A stretch of 64,000 nucleotides of DNA from an uncultured Paracoccaceae bacterium (GTDB taxonomy: Bacteria > Pseudomonadota > Alphaproteobacteria > Rhodobacterales > Rhodobacteraceae). Below, piece by piece: positions 46,264-52,886 of the stretch. Within the stretch, counting starts at the first letter, position 1, and the number at the start of each line of letters is the position of its first letter. The notes below the pieces were generated by a model. The model had not been told where the DNA came from. It did no database searches and worked only from the letters and a program-made list of their open reading frames with translations. A program made the position numbers and the translations under genes. The stretch is from assembly GCA_951812305.1 (NCBI GenBank), contig CATOSB010000008.1, positions 248,001-312,000 of the forward strand. The letters are read 5' to 3'.

Positions 46264-46369
46264 GGATTGCGCCGCCTGCGGCGTCGCCGGGGGGCAGGAG
46301 GGCTTTGCCCCCCTCTTGGCCCTTGGCCAATTCACCCCCCAGAGTATTTGAAACAGGGTGACGCAGCAG
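46264..46369. repeat. GC-rich REP-like hairpin block, family C copy 1
   Basis: Contains the hairpin CGCCGCctGCGGCG (46270-46283), then a GGGGGGCAGGAGGGC / GCCCCCCTC pairing region, and ends AGAGTATTTGAAACAG. The same architecture occurs at 52.8 kb (family C copy 2). It lies between two minus-strand genes of one operon, so it may cause partial termination or stabilise upstream message. Such elements are common between Rhodobacteraceae genes. Confidence 0.6.
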
Positions 46370-46370
46370 G

Positions 46371-47474
46371 TCATTCATAATCTGCAACTTTCGTTAGGGC
46401 CTTTTCGCTTGGCCGGACGCCAAGTCCCGGACCTTCGGGTAAATGCAAGTGTCCATTCTTGGCGCGTGGACCAGCACCGTCCGCGATTTCGGTGGTAATC
46501 ATGTCCTGACAGGCCCAGGTGCCAAGCATGTTGTGATCGGGAATGGTGGCGGCAAGGTGCAGCGCTTCGGTATCGGCAAGGACCGAGCCGCCGGTCGCCA
46601 TCACGAAAGTGTCGATGCCGTGCGCCAGCGCAATGTCGCGCATCCGCGCGGCCTTGGTCAACCCACCGACGCGGTTCAGCTTGATGCCAAAGACTTCGGC
46701 CAGCCCGTCGCGCGCGATGCGGGCGGTGTCCTGCAACGTGACGAGGCTTTCGTCCACGCTGACCGGGGCGGCGTGTTTTGTTCGGATCGCGGCGATATCG
46801 TCCAGCGTCTCGCCGGGCTGTTCGAACATTACATTCAGGTCTTCGGTGGCGGACATCACCCGCAGCGCCTGTTGCCGGGTCCAGCCGCGGTTGACATCGT
46901 AGAGGATGGTTTCGCCCTCGGCGCGGTGTTCTTCAACATCGCGGATGCGGGCAATGTCGCGGTCCACATCGCCGCCGATTTTCACCGAATGCGCAATGTA
47001 ACCCCGGTCGCGATAGCGTTTCAACACCTCGCGGGTCTCTTCAACGGTCTTCGCGCCGACGGACGAGGCAATCGGCTTTGGCGTCCGCGACCCGCCGCCC
47101 ATCAGATCCGCAATCGGCAAGCCCGCCGCCTGCCCGGCAATGTCCCAGCAGGCCATGTCGATGGGGGATTTGGCGTAGAGATGGCCGGGCAGGGCCAGAT
47201 CCATCGCACGTTCCACATCCAGCACCCGGCGGGGATCGAGGCCAAGAATGAAGGGTGCCATCGTTTCGATTCCTGCGCGGATACCGGGGCCGTGCGCGGG
47301 GACATAGGTGTGGCCCCAGGGCGTGCCTTCGCCCCAACCGGTCAGGCCCTCATCCGTGTCGAACTTGACGAGGGTGGCGTCCAGCGTTTCGAACTTTAGC
47401 CGACCGCCGGACAGCCAATAGGGATGCTCCAGTGTGAGGTTCTTTTGGAAGACGGTGATGCAGGTGATCTTCAT
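46371..47474 (-). CDS. Enolase-superfamily enzyme 2 of 3 (MLE-type)
   Basis: A 367-residue enzyme with K165 (HSVKIGG), D193 (YDVN), E218 (FEQP), D241 (SVDES) and K265 (GIKLNRVGG). The N-terminal lid, including YWLSGGRLKFETLDATLV and WGEGTPWGHTYVPAHGPG, resembles my recollection of cis-3-hydroxy-L-proline dehydratase-type members. The gap to gene 3 is ~96 bases with no element seen. It differs from both neighbours throughout the lid, so it probably acts on a different intermediate or isomer rather than being a redundant copy. Confidence 0.86.
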   Translation of the reverse strand: MKITCITVFQKNLTLEHPYWLSGGRLKFETLDATLVKFDTDEGLTGWGEGTPWGHTYVPAHGPGIRAGIETMAPFILGLDPRRVLDVERAMDLALPGHLYAKSPIDMACWDIAGQAAGLPIADLMGGGSRTPKPIASSVGAKTVEETREVLKRYRDRGYIAHSVKIGGDVDRDIARIRDVEEHRAEGETILYDVNRGWTRQQALRVMSATEDLNVMFEQPGETLDDIAAIRTKHAAPVSVDESLVTLQDTARIARDGLAEVFGIKLNRVGGLTKAARMRDIALAHGIDTFVMATGGSVLADTEALHLAATIPDHNMLGTWACQDMITTEIADGAGPRAKNGHLHLPEGPGLGVRPSEKALTKVADYE

Positions 47475-47570
47475 GCGTGTCTCACGGATTGGTGCGCCTC
47501 TAATTGCAAGGGCGCATGTGGCTGGCCGACCCTCCAGGGGCCGTATTTGCGACCATAGAGAAGCAATGGG

Positions 47571-48674
47571 CTATTCATGGATGGCAACCGGGTCTCCTAG
47601 GCTTTCAAAATCAGGGGTGACGCCGAGGCCGGGGGTGTCGGAGGCAAAGAGGCGGCCATTGGCAGTGCGCGGCGCGGGCGTGCCGGTGGAGCGGGTGTTG
47701 TAATTGTGCAGATCGGTTGTGTTGATCAGCCATTCCTCAGGCGTTGAGGCGGCGAAATGGGAAAGCGTTGCGGTGGCGATTTCGCCGCCCCAGGTGTCTT
47801 CGGCGACGACGGCGATGCGATTGTCGATCAGGTAATCGCGCACCCGGCGTGCCTTTGACAGACCGCCGAGATTTGAAATCTTCAGGCAGCAGATTTCCGC
47901 GCCGCGGTCTGCCACGATGCGCTGGGCGGCGTGGATGCCGGTGACGCATTCATCCAGTTTCATGGGCAGGTCGGTGCGGCGGCGCACCTGTTGGCATTCT
48001 TCGTAAGTCTTGCAAGGCTGTTCGAGGATGTAATCGAGGTCGCGCGTCGCGCGCGTCACCCGGATCGCCTCGTCCACATGCCAGCCCTGATTGGCATCGG
48101 CTATCGCCTTTTCGCCAGGTTGCAAAAGCGGGACAGTGGCACGGATGCGTTCGATATCCGTGGCCCAGTCGGCCCCGACCTTGATCTGAAACTGGCGGTA
48201 CCCGGCGGCGCGATGCGCCTGCATCTCGGTAACCGTTTCCTCGGGGCTATTATGCGGTGCCACGCGGTACATCGGCGCGCCGTCGGTCAGCTTGCCGCCC
48301 AGCAGAAGCCAGAGCGGCGCGTTGAGCGACTGGCCGAGAATGTCCCAACAGGCGGCGTCGATGGGGGCCTTGGCATAGCCGTGGCCTTGGATCGTGGCGT
48401 CCATGATTTGCTCGATTCGCGCCACCTGTCGCGGGTCTTCGCCGATCAGCGCTGGCACCAGCAAACGCGCGGCGGCTTCCACACCTTCGGAATGGGCCAC
48501 CATGTAGTTTTCGCCACAGGGCGTGAATTCTCCGCAACCCTGCAGCCCCGCATCCGTGTCGATCACCACAACGCTTGCCAACGCGGTTGAAATTGCATTT
48601 CCGCGTCCCCAGCCATAGGTACCGCCGACATAGGGCAGCGGCGTCTTGTAGACGGAGATGCGGGTGATCTTCAC
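47571..48674 (-). CDS. Enolase-superfamily enzyme 3 of 3 (MLE-type)
   Basis: A 367-residue enzyme with K165 (FQIKVGAD), D193 (ADANQGW), E218 (LEQP), D241 (KLDE) and K265 (CLKISNLGG). The N-terminal lid has VGGTYGWGRGNAIST, unlike the other two. Its ATG overlaps the stop of the broken cupin gene (ATGA), so its translation was coupled to that gene. The IS630 insertion 170 bases upstream probably reduces transcription into this and the following three genes. Confidence 0.86.
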   Translation of the reverse strand: MKITRISVYKTPLPYVGGTYGWGRGNAISTALASVVVIDTDAGLQGCGEFTPCGENYMVAHSEGVEAAARLLVPALIGEDPRQVARIEQIMDATIQGHGYAKAPIDAACWDILGQSLNAPLWLLLGGKLTDGAPMYRVAPHNSPEETVTEMQAHRAAGYRQFQIKVGADWATDIERIRATVPLLQPGEKAIADANQGWHVDEAIRVTRATRDLDYILEQPCKTYEECQQVRRRTDLPMKLDECVTGIHAAQRIVADRGAEICCLKISNLGGLSKARRVRDYLIDNRIAVVAEDTWGGEIATATLSHFAASTPEEWLINTTDLHNYNTRSTGTPAPRTANGRLFASDTPGLGVTPDFESLGDPVAIHE

Positions 48675-48935
48675 TTCAACTCGACCTCGACGAATGACAT
48701 GGGCGCATCGCCTGCGTTGACGACGTTGTGTTCGACTCCCTCATCGCGGGCGTAAGAGGTGCCGGACGCCACGTCGGTTGTGCGTGTGCCCCCGCCCGGT
48801 TCTTCGAGCAACATATGGCAATCGGTCAGCGCGATGATGACGTAATACCAAGGGTGCTTCAAAATGACTCAGCTATGGATTTTGGGTACCGCCTGAGGTG
48901 CTGAGGTGATTCAAGATTGGCAAAGGAGACCACCG

Positions 48936-49445
48936 ATGCCAGCCAGGATACCGATGCGAGCCGATTTTACCGCCAATGATCTGCGCAAGCTTGCCGCAGA
49001 GAGTTCTGATGCCCGGCAGAGCCGACGGCTTTTGTCGCTTGCCGCTATCGCCGATGGCATGTCGCGTGGGGCTGCGGCCCGCATTGGCGGGATGGACCGG
49101 CAAACGCTCAGGGACTGGGTGCTCCGTTTCAACGCTGATGGTCCAGCGGGGCTGCTGGATCGGCAGCGAGGAGGCTCGCGATCCCGCCTTGACAATGCGC
49201 AACTGGATGAACTGGCGGCTCTTGTCGAGACCGGTCCTGATCCTGAAAAGGACGGTGTCGTCCGCTGGCGGCGGGTCGATTTGAAGAATGTGATCAAGGC
49301 GCGTTTTGGCGTCGACTATCACGAGCGCCATGTGGGGCAGATTCTGCACAATCTGGGCTTTTCCCACATCAGCGCACGCCCTCAGCACCCGGGGCAGGAC
49401 GTGCAGGTCATTGAGGATTTCAAAAAAACTTCGGCGACAATCTGA
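48936..49445 (+). CDS. IS630 transposase, frame A (copy B)
   Basis: Same 169-residue product as in copy A, with AAAGGAG before the ATG at 48936. The seven-A slippery run is at 49422-49428: the zero frame reads F-K-K-T-S and stops at 49445; a -1 slip reads F-K-K-N-F and enters frame B, giving a ~356-residue protein. Confidence 0.88.
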   Translation: MPARIPMRADFTANDLRKLAAESSDARQSRRLLSLAAIADGMSRGAAARIGGMDRQTLRDWVLRFNADGPAGLLDRQRGGSRSRLDNAQLDELAALVETGPDPEKDGVVRWRRVDLKNVIKARFGVDYHERHVGQILHNLGFSHISARPQHPGQDVQVIEDFKKTSATI

Positions 49446-49462
49446 AGGAGACGCTTCAGGGG

Positions 49463-50005
49463 GTGCCGCCGGACAAACCCGTCGAAATCTGGTTCCAGGA
49501 CGAGATGCGTCTCGGTCAGAAGAACACCCGCGTCCGCCAGTGGGCACGCAAGGGCACACGGCCCCGCCAGCCCGCCGATCAGCGTTACCAAAATGCGTAT
49601 CTTTTTGGCGCCATCTGCCCCGAACGCGGCACCGGCGCGGCGATCATGATGCCAGCAGCCGACACCTATGCGATGCAGCGCCACCTGGAAGAAATCAGCA
49701 AAATTGTCTCCGATGGCGCCCACGCCGTCATCCTCATGGACCAAGCCGGCTGGCACACGACATCCGCTCTGGAAATCCCGCAAAACCTGTCGCTCATGTT
49801 TCTGCCGCCCAAATCACCAGAGCTGAATCCAACCGAAAACATTTGGCAATATCTCCGCCAGACATGGCTCGCAAACCGGACGTTCGACACATATGACGCG
49901 ATTCTCGACGCGGGGTGCGAGGCCTGGAACAACCTCATCGCAAGACCGCAAACCATCACATCCATCGCAAGCCGCAACTGGGCGAAAGTCGGTCAGATTG
50001 AATAA
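49463..50005 (+). CDS. IS630 transposase, frame B (copy B)
   Basis: Same DDE domain as in copy A (WFQDEMRLG, MDQAGWH, PELNPTENIW). The frame is open back to 49427, at the slippery run. The listed start at 49463 is a GTG and may not be used independently. Confidence 0.88.
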   Translation: MPPDKPVEIWFQDEMRLGQKNTRVRQWARKGTRPRQPADQRYQNAYLFGAICPERGTGAAIMMPAADTYAMQRHLEEISKIVSDGAHAVILMDQAGWHTTSALEIPQNLSLMFLPPKSPELNPTENIWQYLRQTWLANRTFDTYDAILDAGCEAWNNLIARPQTITSIASRNWAKVGQIE

Positions 50006-50126
50006 CCCTTGGTATAATCCATCCCGTGGCGATGCCAGCCGGTTTCTGCGCCGGGCGCGAAATCGAACCGCGTGACGCGGGTGCGCCCGTCGTCAATCAT
50101 AGTGGTGGCTGTGGCCGCAGGGCGGG

Positions 50127-50534
50127 TCATGCACGTACCTTTTTATTGCGGTGATAGGTAAGCGCGGCGGCGATGACTTGGCTTAATGCATCGCTGTTCA
50201 ACGGCTTATCGTGCGGGATCAAGACAGCGCGGTTGCCTTCATAGGCGAATTCGGTCGGGAACCGTTCGCGGTAGTCATTCACAAGCGTGGTCTGGCAATG
50301 GACATAAAGCGCGCAATGGCCGGGCGTCGCGCCAAGGCGGATGGTGGTGCCTGCGCGTTTGGCAGGAAGATAGGCCGGTTGTCCCCATTTCAGGGTTTCT
50401 TCCAAAGGGGCGGTGTCGGTCGCGATGGCCGTTTCATGTATTAATTCACGGATCTGCAGAAGACGCGCGGGAGCAGGTGTTGCGTCGATCGCAGCGGCGA
50501 CAGCGCCGGGGATTGTGGGAGCGGTGGTGGTCAT
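50127..50534 (-). CDS. DUF1801 (YdhG-like) protein
   Basis: A 135-residue cytosolic protein with PLEETLKWGQPAYLP and GATPGHCALYVHCQTTL, marks of DUF1801. The fold is iron-chaperone-like in distant homologues, but the function is not known. The ATG at 50534 overlaps the upstream dddQ-like stop and its own stop overlaps the cupin start, so it is translationally locked into the operon. Confidence 0.8.
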   Translation of the reverse strand: MTTTAPTIPGAVAAAIDATPAPARLLQIRELIHETAIATDTAPLEETLKWGQPAYLPAKRAGTTIRLGATPGHCALYVHCQTTLVNDYRERFPTEFAYEGNRAVLIPHDKPLNSDALSQVIAAALTYHRNKKVRA

Positions 50535-51094
50535 GTCGACATCTCTGGCAGGGCGGCCAGTCCGGGGCCTTTCCAGACAGCATAGCAAAGAAACGGCGCG
50601 TCGCCGGATTTCATTGCGTGGCGTTCCCATGGCGCGTGGTGGCGGGTTTGGCCTGGTTTAGGCCAACTTTCGGGTTGGGTTTCAGACAGGAATTGCGGGG
50701 CACCTGAGATGGAATAGTAGATCTCTTCTGCTTCGTGGCGATGCCAGCCGTAATCAAGCTCCTTGTCCCAAAACCCGATGTAACCACGCAGCTTCGCACT
50801 GTGGAAATGGCCAGAGGGGCCGTACAGCTCGAAATAGCCGTATCGGGCAAGGAATTCTGCGCCGACTTCGCTTTCGGTATAGGTCTGGCGCCATTCGGCG
50901 TGCTCGGCGGCGTGCCTGATTGCGTTTGTCACATCGTCGTCGGCGTCCAGCGCGATAACGAGCGACATTGCCGCGCATGGCGCCGGCGCGGTTTTCGTTG
51001 GCGTCAGGTCATCAGGCCAAGGGGCAAATGCGCGAATTGCAGGCGTGTCGTTGTGCAGGTCGCGGATGGTGGACAGGAGGATGGACAAACTCAT
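50531..51094 (-). CDS. dddQ: DddQ-family DMSP lyase, second of the pair
   Basis: A 187-residue cupin. DddQ cleaves dimethylsulfoniopropionate to dimethyl sulfide and acrylate. The metal and catalytic residues of DddQ are all present: Y115, H118, H120, E124 and Y126 in YGWHRHEAEEIY, and H159 in WERHAMKSG. The N-terminal helical part (to ~60) is typical. It is more diverged from the canonical sequence than the first copy (H-E-A-E-E in place of H-P-A-E-E), so a different zwitterion substrate is possible. ATGA overlaps join it to both neighbours. Confidence 0.8.
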   Translation of the reverse strand: MSLSILLSTIRDLHNDTPAIRAFAPWPDDLTPTKTAPAPCAAMSLVIALDADDDVTNAIRHAAEHAEWRQTYTESEVGAEFLARYGYFELYGPSGHFHSAKLRGYIGFWDKELDYGWHRHEAEEIYYSISGAPQFLSETQPESWPKPGQTRHHAPWERHAMKSGDAPFLCYAVWKGPGLAALPEMST

Positions 51095-51675
51095 CTGAGC
51101 GCCTCCTTCGTCCAGATCGGCTTGGTGGCTTGGTCGCCCTTCCAGACGACATAAGCGATCAATGAACTGTCGGCGGTCATCGTCGCGTGGGGCTGACCGG
51201 GTGTGTGATGGCTGATCTCACCCGCCGACAGGGTTTCGGGTGCGTGTCCCTCGCGATGGAACTCGGCACTGCCGGCAAGGATCAGATACGCTTCTTCCGC
51301 GGGGTGGTGATGCCACGGATATGGCAGGTCTGGCGGCATATAAACGACATAGGCGCCCATCTGGTCGCTGAGATAGGCGCCGCCGGACCCGATCAGGCAA
51401 AAACACCCAAACCGGTTAAGAAAGTCGTCACCGATGGCGGAACCCTTGTAGGTTTCGCGCCACTGGGCGTAAGGGCTGGCGGCGCAGAACTGCCGGGCCA
51501 ATGGGTGGGCGTTGGTCAGGTCGATGTCAGCCTCAAACAGATCGGCGGCACCGATGCGGTGTGGGGTGAGCGTCGTCTCGCGCAAATCGTCCGGGAAAGT
51601 GCAGAACCAAGGCAGCGCCGCGCGGTGGGTTTCGCGCGCGGCATCCAGAAGGTTTTCCCAGACGGCGCGGGTCAC
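51091..51675 (-). CDS. dddQ: DddQ-family DMSP lyase, first of the pair
   Basis: A 194-residue cupin with the DddQ core YPWHHHPAEEAY (Y119, H122, H124, E128, Y130) and H163 in GQPHATMT, one residue off the numbering of the characterised Ruegeria enzyme from memory. YMPPDLPYPWHHHPAEE and LAGSAEFHREGHAPETLSAG are close to canonical. The reaction would give dimethyl sulfide and acrylate in the cytosol. The GTG start overlaps the dehydrogenase stop (GTGA). Tandem dddQ genes are known from Roseovarius nubinhibens. Confidence 0.87.
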   Translation of the reverse strand: MTRAVWENLLDAARETHRAALPWFCTFPDDLRETTLTPHRIGAADLFEADIDLTNAHPLARQFCAASPYAQWRETYKGSAIGDDFLNRFGCFCLIGSGGAYLSDQMGAYVVYMPPDLPYPWHHHPAEEAYLILAGSAEFHREGHAPETLSAGEISHHTPGQPHATMTADSSLIAYVVWKGDQATKPIWTKEALR

Positions 51676-52769
51676 GGGATGACCACGATGTTGCCGGTGT
51701 GTTTTTTGGCTATGAATGCCTCTTGCGCGGCGTGAAAATCTTTTAGCGGGAAGGTGGCGGCAAGGATCGGGCGGATTTCGCCCGCCTCGATATAGGTGAT
51801 GAGGTCGCGGAAGATGTGGGGTTCGACAACTGTGGACCCGTGGAAGGTAAGGTCTTGCAGATAAAGCGTGCGGACATCGAGATCGACGATGGGTCCGGCG
51901 ATGGCGCCCGAGGTGACGTAATGCCCACCCCGCGCGATCTGTTCGATCAAGGTCGGAAAATAAGGACCGGCGACGATATCGGCGACGACATCGACCTTGT
52001 CATCGCCAGTGGCGTCGTAAAGCGCGGCGGCGAGATCGTCGGGCGCGCGGTCGAGGATATGAGCTGGGTTGAGGGCAGCAACGTCGGCATGTTTGGCGGC
52101 AGAGGCCATCGCGATGGTGGTCGCGCCACGGCGGTTGGCGAGCTGGATTAGAGCGGAGCCAACGCCGCCGGACGCGCCAGTGATCAGCACCCGGTCGCCG
52201 GATTTCACACCGGCGCGCGACAGCATGCCTTCGGCGGTGGTGTAGGAACACGAGAATGTGGCGAGTTCAGCGTCTTTAAGGTCGGTGTCGACCGCCCCGA
52301 CATTGCGGAAGTCGATCACGCAATATTCGGCGAAGCCTCCATCGAGCTCAGAGCCGTAATAGCGGGCCTTGTCGCGGTTCAAAGGATCATCCCAGTCGCG
52401 CACCCAATTGTCTGTGATGACGCGTTTGCCGATGAGTGTCTGGTCGGCATTAGACCCAGCCGCAACGACCGTGCCGCAGACATCGGCACCCTGAATGCGC
52501 GGGAAGGTAATGCCGGAGCCGCCCCATGTGCCATCGTCGTCGGTGATGGCATCATAGGCCCCGCCGGTCGTGGCCTCGGTCACGTCTTTGGAATACCAGC
52601 CCGAGCGGGTGTTGACGTCGGTGTTATTCATCCCGGTGGCGTGGACCTTTATCAGCACCTGATGGGCCCCGGGCTGAGGCGTGGGCCAGTCGTCGTGGTA
52701 TTCCAGCTTGTCGAGGCCACCGTGGCCGGTCAGCACGATGGCGTTCATGGATTTGGGAATATCGGTCAT
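51672..52769 (-). CDS. Medium-chain (MDR) alcohol dehydrogenase/quinone oxidoreductase-like protein
   Basis: A 365-residue reductase. The GroES-like N-terminal domain has VKVHATGMNNTDVNTRSG-type residues; the nucleotide motif is VLITGASGGVGSALIQLA near the centre. The structural-zinc Cys set is absent, so a zinc-free or single-zinc enzyme of the quinone oxidoreductase/acyl-CoA reductase type is likely. AGGA 8 bases before the ATG at 52769 favours it over 52793. Being directly coupled to dddQ, it could reduce an acrylate or acryloyl-CoA product, as AcuI does, but this is inference. Confidence 0.83.
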   Translation of the reverse strand: MTDIPKSMNAIVLTGHGGLDKLEYHDDWPTPQPGAHQVLIKVHATGMNNTDVNTRSGWYSKDVTEATTGGAYDAITDDDGTWGGSGITFPRIQGADVCGTVVAAGSNADQTLIGKRVITDNWVRDWDDPLNRDKARYYGSELDGGFAEYCVIDFRNVGAVDTDLKDAELATFSCSYTTAEGMLSRAGVKSGDRVLITGASGGVGSALIQLANRRGATTIAMASAAKHADVAALNPAHILDRAPDDLAAALYDATGDDKVDVVADIVAGPYFPTLIEQIARGGHYVTSGAIAGPIVDLDVRTLYLQDLTFHGSTVVEPHIFRDLITYIEAGEIRPILAATFPLKDFHAAQEAFIAKKHTGNIVVIP

Positions 52770-52793
52770 CGGCGCGGTCCTTTTATTGGGCAT

Positions 52794-52870
52794 CGAATTT
52801 TGCTTCGCAAAATCCGACGGGGGCGAGGGGGCGTTGCCCCCTCGCGCTCCCCCGAGGTATTTTGAAAGAG
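52794..52870. repeat. GC-rich REP-like hairpin block, family C copy 2
   Basis: Two hairpins: ATTTTGC/GCAAAAT (52796-52812 region) and a perfect 10-bp stem GCGAGGGGGC (52823-52832) / GCCCCCTCGC (52836-52845) with a 3-base loop, followed by CTCCCCCGAGGTATTTTGAAAGAG. It lies in the 117-base gap between the flavoprotein gene and the dehydrogenase gene of the minus-strand operon and can attenuate or stabilise the transcript. Confidence 0.65.
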
Positions 52871-52886
52871 AAGAATTGGGTGGGGG

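Larger units (their letters stand above)
48846..50014 (+). mobile_element. IS630-family element, copy B (1169 bp)
   Basis: Identical in coding content to copy A but in the opposite orientation. Ends TACCAAGGGTGCTTCAAAATGAC at 48846 and TACCAAGGGTTATTCAATCTGAC read inward from 50014. TAA flanks it on both sides (48843-48845 and 50015-50017). Inserted in the codon region between HGMDY and VIIALTD of the small cupin gene. Confidence 0.93.
48671..50130 (-). pseudogene. Small cupin protein gene, split by IS630 copy B
   Basis: The 5' part (50015-50130) reads MTRPAATATTMIDDGRTRV and then TRFDFAPGAETGWHRHGMDY. The 3' part (48671-48845) continues VIIALTDCHMLLEEPGGG and ends MSFVEVELK. Removing the element and one TAA restores a single frame of about 97 residues with metal-binding WHRHxMDY and EGVEHNVxNAG motifs of a one-domain cupin. 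It is the third cupin in a row after two DddQ-type genes, but is shorter and lacks the DddQ signature. The insertion removes its function. Confidence 0.88.

Noticed and set aside
51672..52769. Naming the MDR dehydrogenase as AcuI (acryloyl-CoA reductase)
   Set aside because: The position beside dddQ is suggestive, but length and N-terminal sequence do not clearly match AcuI, so only a family-level call is given.
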